Below are positions 53,643 through 61,694 of a DNA stretch of 64,000 nucleotides, piece by piece. The notes beneath the pieces are model-generated. The model was given only the letters and a program-made list of their open reading frames with translations. It was not told where the DNA came from and made no database searches. The stretch's first letter is position 1. Every line of letters begins with the position of its first letter. Source of the DNA: Clostridia bacterium (GTDB lineage: Bacteria; Bacillota; Clostridia; Oscillospirales; Acutalibacteraceae); assembly GCA_900766585.1 (NCBI GenBank), contig CAAFVV010000038.1, forward strand, positions 1 through 64,000. The letters are read 5' to 3'. Position numbers and translations under genes: made by a program.

Positions 53643-54587
53643 ATGACAACGGCAAAACGGGCGCTCCACCGTGTGCGGGCGCGGTATATGTCCTATCTGG
53701 TGACGATATTTAAAGTGCTTTTGCTGGTGGAGCTGTCCTTCACGATTCTCTACCCGCTGTTTTCCCAGCTCGCCACCACCTTTATGACCCAGAGCGATCT
53801 GGTGGACAAGACGGTCGAGTTTTTCGCCAAGGAGCCGACGCTTGATAACTACCGCTATCTGGCGGAGTACACCGACTACTGGGTGGCGCTGCGCAACTCC
53901 GTGATCCTGTGCGTGACTGTCGGACTTCTGACGACGCTTTGCGCGGCACTCTGCGGCTACGGCTTTTCGAAGTTTTCCTTTAAAGGACGCACGCTGATGT
54001 TCGGCATCGTGCTGTTATCCATCATTGTGCCGCCGCAGACGATCCTGCTTTCCCTGTATACAAAGTTCCGGTATTTTGACGTGTTCGGCATCCTGCGGCT
54101 GTGCGGGGTGAAGTCACTGCCCAACCTGACCAACGGCGGCTTCCTTCCGGTGGCGCTTTTGTCTGTGACCGGCTTCGGGTTCCGCGGTGGCCTGTTCATC
54201 TTCCTGATGCGGCAGTTTTACAACGGTATCCCGAAGGAACTGATGGAGGCGGCGTATGTGGACGGCGCCAACGTCTACCGTACCTATTTCAGCGTGATCT
54301 TCCCGCAGGGGCGGACGCTGATGGTGACGGTGTTCCTGCTGTCGTTTTCCTGGATGTGGACGGATACGTTTTATGCCAACGTGCTCTATTCCGGCTATGA
54401 CATTGTCGCCCGTATTGTTTCTGCGGCTCGCTATATGTCTGGTCTCGGTGTGACGCAGGGCACGCTGACCTCCGGCATGTATATCAACACCGCCACCATG
54501 ATGCTGCTGGCGCCGCTGCTTCTGGTGTTCATCTTCGGACAGAAGCTGATGGTGGAGGGAATCGAAAACAGCGGCATTGTCGGCTGA
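53643..54587 (+). CDS. Sugar ABC transporter permease, MalG/AraQ type (pair 2, cluster B)
   Basis: The 314-residue protein has six hydrophobic segments, an N-terminal extension of about 20 residues and the MalG-type loop (LMEAAYVDGANVYRTYFSVI), ending IENSGIVG. It corresponds to the permease at 27507. AAGGAGGG precedes its ATG. It is the last transport gene of cluster B and is followed 41 bases later by a regulator. Confidence 0.9.
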   Translation: MTTAKRALHRVRARYMSYLVTIFKVLLLVELSFTILYPLFSQLATTFMTQSDLVDKTVEFFAKEPTLDNYRYLAEYTDYWVALRNSVILCVTVGLLTTLCAALCGYGFSKFSFKGRTLMFGIVLLSIIVPPQTILLSLYTKFRYFDVFGILRLCGVKSLPNLTNGGFLPVALLSVTGFGFRGGLFIFLMRQFYNGIPKELMEAAYVDGANVYRTYFSVIFPQGRTLMVTVFLLSFSWMWTDTFYANVLYSGYDIVARIVSAARYMSGLGVTQGTLTSGMYINTATMMLLAPLLLVFIFGQKLMVEGIENSGIVG

Positions 54588-54628
54588 CGACAGCAAGCGG
54601 CAACCAAAAAGTCCCGGGAGGAAGAGTC

Positions 54629-55687
54629 ATGAAAAAATACGAGCGGATCTACGATGATTTCAAAGCCGCCATCTACAACGGCGAGTACAAGGCGGGGGAT
54701 AAGCTGCCCACCGAGGAGCAGATCGCCGCGAAATACGGCGTTTCCCGCGTGCCGGTTCAGCAGGCGATGAACGCGCTGATCGGCGGGAAGATGGTCAAGC
54801 GCATCATTGGCTCGGGCACATTTGTGACCTTTGAATCCCATTTGGCCATGACCAAAAACCGCAATGCAGTCTTTCTGCTCAATGAGATCGACCCCGAGAC
54901 GGCGCAGATTGTCGAGGGGGCGCAGCGCGTGCTGCACAACCGCGGCATCTTCCTCTCCACCCGCTATTCCGGCGAGGATTTTGACACGGTGGAGCAGGAG
55001 GTGCTCGAGCAGCTCAAAAACGACGAAATTGCGGGGCTGATGATCTATCCGATCGACTCCAACAAGCGGATCGACCTGATGTATGATCTGGTGCGGGACA
55101 AAAAGCCGCTGGTCTTTGTGGATAAGCTGCCGAACAATCTGCCCGCCAACTGTGTGATGTCCGATCCCATCTCCGCGATGGATCAGATGGTGGGACATCT
55201 GGCGGAGAACGGGCATCGGCGCATCGCCTTTGTCGGCCACGATCCGGTCAGCCGCTCCTCTGTCGGCCAGCGCCTGCGGATGGCGGCGATCGCCATGCAC
55301 AGCTGCGGGCTGGAGCTGCCGCAGGAATATGTCCGCTGCACCGGCAATGCCTACACGGATACGCTGGCGCTGCTGGATCTGCCCCACCCGCCGACCGCAG
55401 TCGTCTACTGTGCCGCCGTCAGTCTGTATGCCTCCTATCAGGCGTATTCCCGCCGGGGTGTGCGGATCCCCGAGGATATCTCCGTGATGGCACACGACGA
55501 CATCACCCGCTACTGGGATGCGGTCGGGCGCAAGATCAGCTGCGTGCGGCAGGACTATGCCGGCATCGGCGAGGCAGCGGCGAAGCGGCTGTATCAGTAT
55601 CTGGTCAAGCCGGACGGGCATAACATTGTTGAATATGTGCCGACAGCCTTTGCGGATTACGGCTCGGTGCGGACGCTGAACGCGTAG
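54629..55687 (+). CDS. GntR/LacI-type (AraR-like) transcriptional regulator
   Basis: The 352-residue protein has a GntR winged helix (residues 1-70; AGDKLPTEEQIAAKYGVSRV) joined to a LacI-type periplasmic-binding-like effector domain (about 75-350; GHRRIAFVGHDPVSRS). This is the architecture of AraR, a sugar-released repressor of polysaccharide-degrading genes. It is the natural candidate to control clusters A and B. Candidate sites are the GAAACAGTTTC-like motifs before cluster A and the ATTTGTCTTA motif before cluster B; which one it binds is unknown. The ATG follows GGGAGGAAGAG. Confidence 0.9.
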   Translation: MKKYERIYDDFKAAIYNGEYKAGDKLPTEEQIAAKYGVSRVPVQQAMNALIGGKMVKRIIGSGTFVTFESHLAMTKNRNAVFLLNEIDPETAQIVEGAQRVLHNRGIFLSTRYSGEDFDTVEQEVLEQLKNDEIAGLMIYPIDSNKRIDLMYDLVRDKKPLVFVDKLPNNLPANCVMSDPISAMDQMVGHLAENGHRRIAFVGHDPVSRSSVGQRLRMAAIAMHSCGLELPQEYVRCTGNAYTDTLALLDLPHPPTAVVYCAAVSLYASYQAYSRRGVRIPEDISVMAHDDITRYWDAVGRKISCVRQDYAGIGEAAAKRLYQYLVKPDGHNIVEYVPTAFADYGSVRTLNA

Positions 55688-55705
55688 TAAAGGAGAGATA
55701 CAGCG

Positions 55706-56452
55706 ATGAAAATTCTGCTGTTTTCGGATGTGCATGCCAATATTGACGCACTGCAGGCGCTGGAAAGCGCCGAAAAGCACTGGGATGAGGCGTGGTTTCT
55801 CGGCGATATGGTCGATTACGGCTTCCATCCGCACGAGGTGATCGCCTGGATGCGGGAGCACGAGGTCAAAGCGGTGATGGGCAACCATGACCGCCGCCTG
55901 GTCACCGAGTGGGACAGCGGCGCGCCCTGCCCGCCTCCGGAGGCGGCGGAGCGCTTTATCGACTACGACCGCGCACTGGTCACGGCGGAGGATATCGCCT
56001 GGCTGCGCACGCTGCCGGAGGAACGCCGGCAGACGGCGGACGGTATCCCCTACTACATGGCACATTCCTATGATGTACACGACCAGCAGCGGGCGCTGGA
56101 GGAGCAGGTCGCTTTCCGTTCCGGCCGCTTTTTCGAGCAGGTCTGGCGGGAAAAGATGGGTGAGGCTGCGCCCGGCGCACCCCGCCGCATCCTCTACGGC
56201 CACACCCATCAGTGCACGGCGCTGTATGTCCGCGCCGGGGCGATGCTGCTGAATCCCGGCAGCCTATCCTATCGGCTCGGGCCGGACGGCTGCTGTAAGG
56301 GCGGCAGCTATATGCTGATCGAGGATGGCGAGGTGAAGATGCGCTATCTCACCTATGACACGTCCCGCCTGCTGGCGATCGCGGAGACGTCGTCGCTCAA
56401 AGGCTCGGAGATGGGCAACGCGCGGGTGTTTTTCTCGCCCGAAAAGCTGTAA
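55706..56452 (+). CDS. Metallophosphoesterase, YfcE/MJ0936-like
   Basis: The 248-residue protein has the calcineurin-like motif series: LFSDVHANIDAL (Asp and His), GDMVDYG, VMGNHDRRL, and YGHTHQ near the end followed by NPGSL. Two metal ions would be held by these residues for hydrolysis of a phosphodiester or phosphomonoester. It lies 18 bases behind the regulator and ends the cluster B operon. Its role there is unclear; it may act on a phosphorylated sugar or nucleotide, or be a passenger. Confidence 0.9.
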   Translation: MKILLFSDVHANIDALQALESAEKHWDEAWFLGDMVDYGFHPHEVIAWMREHEVKAVMGNHDRRLVTEWDSGAPCPPPEAAERFIDYDRALVTAEDIAWLRTLPEERRQTADGIPYYMAHSYDVHDQQRALEEQVAFRSGRFFEQVWREKMGEAAPGAPRRILYGHTHQCTALYVRAGAMLLNPGSLSYRLGPDGCCKGGSYMLIEDGEVKMRYLTYDTSRLLAIAETSSLKGSEMGNARVFFSPEKL

Positions 56453-56525
56453 CCCGGCGGGATCGCCGCCGGGTGGGTATCCTAACGGTCAAAAGCCGCT
56501 GCGGAAGTATTCCGCAGCGGCTTTT
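56453..56525. terminator. Tandem terminators between cluster B and the AraC gene
   Basis: The first stem CCCGGCGG/CCGCCGGG (56453-56473) has no T run. The second has perfect 12-base arms (56495-56506 and 56510-56521) with AAAA before and TTTTT after, so it works in both directions for these convergent genes. Confidence 0.9.
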
Positions 56526-57662
56526 TCAGCGTTTTCCGGCAACAGACCGGCGGTATTCGCGCGGTGAGCAGCCGACGTATTGCTTGAATATACGGGAAAA
56601 GTAGTACGGGTCGGGAAAGCCGGAGAGCGCCGCGACCTGCGCAATGGATATCGGCAGCCCGTTTTCGTCGGCGAGTAGCGTCTTAGCCCGCTGGATGCGC
56701 AGCGCCATCAGCGTCTCCATCGGCGAGCAGCCGATCTGCTCCTTATACAGGCGGCGGAGGTGCGTGGGACTGTACGGCTCACGCCGCAGCTCCTCCGCCA
56801 GCAACAGCTCCGGATCGGCAAAGCGCAGGAGCAGGGTATTGTACAGAGCGTCCACGCAGTGCGAGCGGCGCGACCCGCTGCTGGCGGACTGCGCGTACTG
56901 CCCGATCAACCCGCAGAGCGGCTCAATCAGGGCGCGGCTGTGCCCGGCAGATGCCCAGTACAGCCGCAGCATCAGGCAAAAGAGCGTGTGAAGCGTCCGG
57001 CTTTGGTCGTCCGTGACGGCAAGGGCGCTGACGGGCAGAAAGCTGTCGGTGCCGATGAGCACGTCGACAAAGCCCGTGTCGGCGATCTTGCGCAGCGGCA
57101 CACGGGGCGGTACGGCGATCAGCGTACCCGCGGAAAAGGGCAGGAAGCTGCCGCCGACCGCGGCGGTGCCCTCGCCCGACAGGGTAAACAGCAGTGTCCA
57201 CTCGTCCGGCACACAGCGTTCAAGCACCGTCAGCGGTGCGGCGTCCTCCGCCGTCATGCGGGCGGCGTAGTCCGCAGCCGAAAACGGCTGATTGACCGTG
57301 ACCAGAAACGCATGAACATAATGCGTGTCGCAGACCATGCGGACATACCGCATATTGTCCCGCACCTCATAGCAAAACACGGCGGTTTCGCTGTCAATAT
57401 GGTCGCAGACGGTCAACCCGAAGCCGAGTAGCCCGCGCTCGATCGGATGCTTTTTGCCGTCATAGGCGACCAGGTGCCACCACTGCGTTACGACGGCGGC
57501 GCCGAAATATATCCGGTCGCCCGCGCACACCGGCAAAAAGCCGCCGGTATAAAATGCGGCGCGCGGGTCCTCTTCCGTATCGCTGACCCAGCCGTTTGTG
57601 AGATCCTGCGGGGAGAACCGATTGCCCGAAAGAGCGGCGCAAAGGGATACCTGCCTGACCAT
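56526..57662 (-). CDS. AraC family transcriptional regulator
   Basis: The 378-residue protein has two AraC-type helix-turn-helix motifs at the C-terminus (about 275-375; AEELRREPYSPTHLRRLYKE and IAQVAALSGFPDPYYFSRIF, ending GCSPREYRR). Before it lies a cupin-like sensing region (about 145-240). The first 130 residues (SGNRFSPQDLTNGWVSDTEE, then a beta-rich part) are longer than in typical members and might bind a ligand. It is divergent from the SGNH gene, with a dyad operator in between, and probably activates that gene. Confidence 0.9.
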   Translation of the reverse strand: MVRQVSLCAALSGNRFSPQDLTNGWVSDTEEDPRAAFYTGGFLPVCAGDRIYFGAAVVTQWWHLVAYDGKKHPIERGLLGFGLTVCDHIDSETAVFCYEVRDNMRYVRMVCDTHYVHAFLVTVNQPFSAADYAARMTAEDAAPLTVLERCVPDEWTLLFTLSGEGTAAVGGSFLPFSAGTLIAVPPRVPLRKIADTGFVDVLIGTDSFLPVSALAVTDDQSRTLHTLFCLMLRLYWASAGHSRALIEPLCGLIGQYAQSASSGSRRSHCVDALYNTLLLRFADPELLLAEELRREPYSPTHLRRLYKEQIGCSPMETLMALRIQRAKTLLADENGLPISIAQVAALSGFPDPYYFSRIFKQYVGCSPREYRRSVAGKR

Positions 57663-57712
57663 GCGGCATTTTCCTTTCTGTTGATAAAATGTTTGAAAAA
57701 TACAAAAAACAG

Positions 57713-57734
57713 GTTAGCAATATACATTGCAAAC
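57713..57734. promoter_or_regulatory. Dyad operator between AraC and SGNH genes
   Basis: GTTAGCAAT (57713-57721) and ATTGCAAAC (57726-57734) are inverted with one mismatch around ATAC. The site overlaps the -35 of the SGNH promoter and lies about 50 bases before the AraC start codon. Class II-type activation or repression by the AraC protein is possible. Confidence 0.55.
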
Positions 57735-57755
57735 CGTGCGGTATTCCTTTATGAT
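57727..57755 (+). promoter_or_regulatory. Promoter of the SGNH gene
   Basis: TTGCAA (57727-57732), a 17-base spacer and TATGAT (57750-57755). The leader is about 70 bases, ending in AAGGAGG. Confidence 0.7.
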
Positions 57756-57832
57756 ATTAGCATAGACGGGCAGAAAATACAAGTGCGTTTTTTCTGTGCG
57801 TGGTTGTTTACTCTAAAAAGGAGGAAAACGGA

Positions 57833-59818
57833 ATGAAGATCGGGAAAGGAGTTTTGGGCTTGCTGGCTTTGGGGATCTGTGCTTCGTTGCTGGCGGGAGC
57901 GGCGCCTGCGGTGTCGGCAGCCGATACGAGCAGTCCGCTGTACGGAAAAACCGCCCTGTTTTGTGGGGATTCCATCGGCTGGGGGCAATGGGATAACAGC
58001 GAACGGCTGGCATTTGCCGGCCGCATTGCCGAGCAGTACGGCATGAAGGTAAAAAACGGCTCGGTGGGCGGCAGCAGCTTTACACCGGTGCGCAGTGAGC
58101 GGATCATTGACCAGATCAAGCCGAAGCGCGACAAGACGGTCTATGACTATGTGATCCTGCAGGGCGGCGTCAATGACGCCTGGGGCAATGTGACCACCGG
58201 CGAGACAGCGCCGGTCGGCAAGGTGTCGGATTCGTTTGATGTCAAACGCTTTAACACCAGGACCTATGCGGGCGCGCTGGAGGAGTTTTTCTATTACACC
58301 TTTCAGTATTACCCGAATGCCCGCGTGGGGTACATCTACACCTTTGCCACGCCCACGAGCGGTCTCGGGCGCACGGGCGATATGAGCGAATATTATGCGG
58401 CGGCGGATGCGGTGTGCGCCAAATGGGGTGTACAGGTGCTCGACCTCTACCATGACCGCTATGTGTCCAACACGATGCTGGAGGTCAAAACGGCGCCGAA
58501 CGCGTATCTCAAGGATGCCTTACATCCCACGGCGGCGGGCTATGACCGGCTGGCGCCGTATATCGGCGCATGGATGGAGCGCATGCCCGATACAAAGACC
58601 TATAAGGAAAACCCGTATGCCAATAAGCGCGTTCTGTTTTTAGGAGATTCCATCTGCGCCGGTTACGGCGACGATCAGAAGCGCGAGGTCTTAGGCTGGG
58701 CGGGCCGTATGCAGGACCTGATCGGCATCCGCGCCGACAATCGCGCCATCAGCGGGCTTTCGCTGTCCACGATCCGCTCCGCCCGCGTGATCGACCCAAT
58801 GAAAACGGCACCGGAAAACGCCTATGACTATGTGATCATGCACGGCGGCATCAACGATGCCTGGGGCAACAACTTCAAGGAGACCCCGCCCGCACCGGCG
58901 GGAAAAATGACAAATTCCTACAGCCCGGTGGATTTTGACATTTCCACGGTGGCGGGCGCGCTGGAGGAGCTGTTTTTCAACGCCTATCTGCGTTTTCCGA
59001 GCGCGCGTCTCGGTTTTATCATCAACTTTGACCTGCGCAGTAACAAGGATATGGGGCTGTATGACGATGTAGTGCACCAGATCTGCAGGAAGTGGAATGT
59101 CGCTTGTCTGGATCTGCAAAATGACAGCTATGTGACGAAAACGCTGCTGAACAACTATTCCGCGGTCTATCTGCCGGACGGCGCCCACCCCTCGGCAAAG
59201 GGCTACGATCAGCTGACGCCGTATATCATCAAGTGGTTCAAGACGATCCCCTATGCCGACATCAGCGCCTTTGAGAGCAAGATGCCGGTCACGGATAAGG
59301 TGCCGAAGGCGGAGGATACCGAGGCGATCGAATACTGTATCCGCAAGATCGGCAAGGTGACGGTACGGAATTACCGCGAAAAGCGGGAGCTGATCGAAGA
59401 AGCGGAGGATCAGCTGGGCTATTATCTGGTCGTATACGGCAAGCCCTGCGTGATCTACATAAAAAATTACGCGGAGCTGCGGGCGGCGCGAAACGCCTAT
59501 GAGCAGTTTGCCAAGGCAGGAACGACGGCGGGCGGCAAAAAAAATACCACGGCGGGGACAAAGACGACGACCGCTGCCGGTACAGCGGAAACGACGGTGC
59601 CGCAGCCGACAGCGGAGGAGGGCAGCGCCGCGTCCTCCTCGACATCGGCGGAATCAAGCGCACTGTCCGCGGATACAACGACGGCGGCAGAATCCTCCGC
59701 GGCGGCAAAGCCCGCGGGCGGGACGCCGTGGGGCTGGATCGCCGGCGGTATTGCCGCGGCACTTGCGGCAGCCGGCGCGGCGGTCGCGGTGATCCTGCGC
59801 AGGTGCAAAACGCGATAA
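57833..59818 (+). CDS. Membrane-anchored protein with two SGNH hydrolase domains
   Basis: The 661-residue protein has a signal peptide and two tandem SGNH/GDSL hydrolase domains. Domain one has LFCGDSIGWGQ (block I), GGVNDAWG (block III) and DALHPTAAGY (block V Asp-His). Domain two has LFLGDSICAGYGD, GGINDAWG and DGAHPSAKGY. A small domain follows (about 485-565), then a Thr/Ala/Ser linker, a membrane helix and the tail RRCKTR. Enzymes of this fold remove acetyl or other ester groups from polysaccharides, which would fit work beside the glycosidases. Both domains keep Ser, Asn, Asp and His, so both may be active. ATG 57833 follows AAGGAGG. Confidence 0.85.
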   Translation: MKIGKGVLGLLALGICASLLAGAAPAVSAADTSSPLYGKTALFCGDSIGWGQWDNSERLAFAGRIAEQYGMKVKNGSVGGSSFTPVRSERIIDQIKPKRDKTVYDYVILQGGVNDAWGNVTTGETAPVGKVSDSFDVKRFNTRTYAGALEEFFYYTFQYYPNARVGYIYTFATPTSGLGRTGDMSEYYAAADAVCAKWGVQVLDLYHDRYVSNTMLEVKTAPNAYLKDALHPTAAGYDRLAPYIGAWMERMPDTKTYKENPYANKRVLFLGDSICAGYGDDQKREVLGWAGRMQDLIGIRADNRAISGLSLSTIRSARVIDPMKTAPENAYDYVIMHGGINDAWGNNFKETPPAPAGKMTNSYSPVDFDISTVAGALEELFFNAYLRFPSARLGFIINFDLRSNKDMGLYDDVVHQICRKWNVACLDLQNDSYVTKTLLNNYSAVYLPDGAHPSAKGYDQLTPYIIKWFKTIPYADISAFESKMPVTDKVPKAEDTEAIEYCIRKIGKVTVRNYREKRELIEEAEDQLGYYLVVYGKPCVIYIKNYAELRAARNAYEQFAKAGTTAGGKKNTTAGTKTTTAAGTAETTVPQPTAEEGSAASSSTSAESSALSADTTTAAESSAAAKPAGGTPWGWIAGGIAAALAAAGAAVAVILRRCKTR

Positions 59819-59836
59819 CGGACAGATAAAAGAAGA

Positions 59837-59881
59837 CCCGGCTTTGCGGTTTATGTCAACCGCAAAGCCGGGGATTTTTTT
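59837..59881. terminator. Terminator of the SGNH gene
   Basis: Fourteen-base arms (59838-59851 and 59858-59871) pair perfectly around a 6-base loop and are followed by GGGATTTTTTT. Confidence 0.9.
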
Positions 59882-59885
59882 GTCG

Positions 59886-59953
59886 CCCCTGCGGAAAATT
59901 TTCCGCAGGGGGGACAGAGCGGGTGCCGAAATTCCGCTCAGCGGAATTTTTTT
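59886..59953. other. Perfect palindrome and second hairpin at the end of hydA
   Basis: Positions 59886-59911 are a perfect 26-base palindrome with AAAATTTT at its centre. At 59929-59949, AAATTCCGC and GCGGAATTT form a stem whose 3-base loop is exactly the hydA stop codon, with a T run after it on the plus strand. They may be added terminators for either strand. Confidence 0.6.
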
Positions 59954-61677
59954 CGCGCCGTGTAGCTCGTGTGCAGGATGTGATGCGCCTTTTCGCCGCC
60001 GAAGCCGTCAAAATACTCGGCATACAGCGCCTTGACGACCGGGGACTCGTGGGATTTGCGCAGCTTCGACGCCTTGTCGGCATCGTACAGCGCCTTGGCC
60101 CGCAGTGCCTTGATGTCCACGGTGTTGCGGACATAGCCCGGCTGAATGGGCTGACCGCCGCCGTTGACGCAGCCGCCCGGGCAGCCCATAATCTCGATGA
60201 AGCTCCAGGGGGCGGTGCCGTCCTTCACGCGGCTCATGACGTAGTTGGCTGCCGCCGCGCCGCTCGCGACGCAGACCTTCAGCTCGGTGCCGGCGATGGT
60301 GTAGGTGGCCTCCTTCAGTCCGGCGGTGCCGCGCACCTCGGTGAAGTCCACATCCTCGTTGTCCTTGCCGGTCAGCCAGTCGTTGGCGGTGCGCAGCGCC
60401 GCCTCCATCACGCCGCCGGTCGCGCCGAAGATCAGCGCCGCGCCGGTATCCTCGCCGAGCGGGGAGTCAAACTCCTCCTCCGGCAGAGCGGTAAAGCGGA
60501 TGCCCGCCCGCTCGATCATGCGCGCTAACTCGCGGGTGGTGATGGAAATGTCGATATCCGGCACGCCCGCCGCCGCCTGATCGTCGCGGCCGATCTCAAA
60601 CTTCTTCGCGGTGCAGGGCATCACGGAGACGTTGACGATGTTCTGCGGGTCGATGCCCATTTTCTCGGCATAGTAGGTCTTGATGGTCGCGCCCGCCATC
60701 TGCTGCGGCGACTTGCAGGTGGAGAGGTTTTTCAGCTGCTCCGGATAGTAATACTCGGCAAATTTGACCCAGCCGGGGGAGCAGGAGGTGATCATCGGCA
60801 GCGCGCCGCCGTTTTTCATGCGCTGCACCAGCTCGTTTGCCTCCTCCACGATCGTGAGGTCGGCGGCAAAGTCGGTATCGAACACCTTGTCAAAGCCGAG
60901 ACGGCGCAGGGCGGCGACCATCTGCCCCTCGACATTGGTGCCGATGGGATAGCCGAAGCTCTCGCCGAGACCCGCGCGCACGGAGGGCGCGGTGGTGACG
61001 ATGACGGTCTTGTCGGGATCGGCGAGCGCCGCCCAGACCTTGTCGGTGTCGTCCCGCTCGGTCAGCGCGCCGGTCGGGCAGACGTTGATGCACTGACCGC
61101 AGGAGATGCAGGGCACATCGGCGAGATCCTTTTCAAACGCGCAGGCGATATGCGTGTCGATGCCGCGGTCGTTGGCACCGATGACCGACACAAACTGCTG
61201 CTTGCAGGCAGCCACGCAGCGGCGGCAGAGGATGCACTTGTTGTTGTTGCGCACGAGGTGGGCGCAGGAGGTATCCGGCTCATAGTGGGGGGCATAGCCC
61301 TCAAAGCTCGATTCCTCAACGCCGTAGTCGCGGCAGAGCTTCTGCAGCTCGCAGTTGCCGGAGCGGACGCAGGAGAGGCATTTTTTCTCGTGGGTGGAGA
61401 GGATCATCTCCAGCGTCGTGCGGCGGCATTTCTGTACCTTTTCGGTGTTGGTTCTGATCTCCATCCCCTCGGCGACGGGATAGACGCAGGCGGTCACAAG
61501 ACCGCGCGCGCCGGTCGCCTCGACAACGCAGATACGGCAGGCACCGATCTCATTGATATCCTTTAAAAAGCACAGGGTCGGGATCTCCACCCCGGCGGCG
61601 CGAGCCGCCTCCAGAATGGTGGAGCCTTTCGGGACGCTGACGGCGATCCCGTTGACCTTTACATTGACCATATCCAT
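59938..61677 (-). CDS. hydA: [FeFe] hydrogenase catalytic subunit, bifurcating type
   Basis: The 579-residue protein carries, in order, a plant-type [2Fe-2S] domain (CRICVVE, residues 1-80), a His/Cys-ligated [4Fe-4S] segment (HEKKCLSCVRSGNCELQKLC), two [4Fe-4S] sites (CILCRRCVAACKQQ and CISCGQCINVCP), and the H-cluster motifs ITSCSPGWVKF, MPCTAKKFE and MGCPGGCVNGGGQP. Downstream of an NADH-oxidising HydB it should make H2 from NADH and reduced ferredoxin in the cytoplasm. ATG 61677 lies 9 bases from AAAGGAG; TTG 61680 is an alternative. It follows hydB by 17 bases. Confidence 0.95.
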   Translation of the reverse strand: MDMVNVKVNGIAVSVPKGSTILEAARAAGVEIPTLCFLKDINEIGACRICVVEATGARGLVTACVYPVAEGMEIRTNTEKVQKCRRTTLEMILSTHEKKCLSCVRSGNCELQKLCRDYGVEESSFEGYAPHYEPDTSCAHLVRNNNKCILCRRCVAACKQQFVSVIGANDRGIDTHIACAFEKDLADVPCISCGQCINVCPTGALTERDDTDKVWAALADPDKTVIVTTAPSVRAGLGESFGYPIGTNVEGQMVAALRRLGFDKVFDTDFAADLTIVEEANELVQRMKNGGALPMITSCSPGWVKFAEYYYPEQLKNLSTCKSPQQMAGATIKTYYAEKMGIDPQNIVNVSVMPCTAKKFEIGRDDQAAAGVPDIDISITTRELARMIERAGIRFTALPEEEFDSPLGEDTGAALIFGATGGVMEAALRTANDWLTGKDNEDVDFTEVRGTAGLKEATYTIAGTELKVCVASGAAAANYVMSRVKDGTAPWSFIEIMGCPGGCVNGGGQPIQPGYVRNTVDIKALRAKALYDADKASKLRKSHESPVVKALYAEYFDGFGGEKAHHILHTSYTARKKFR

Positions 61678-61694
61678 CAAAAGCAGCTCCTTTC

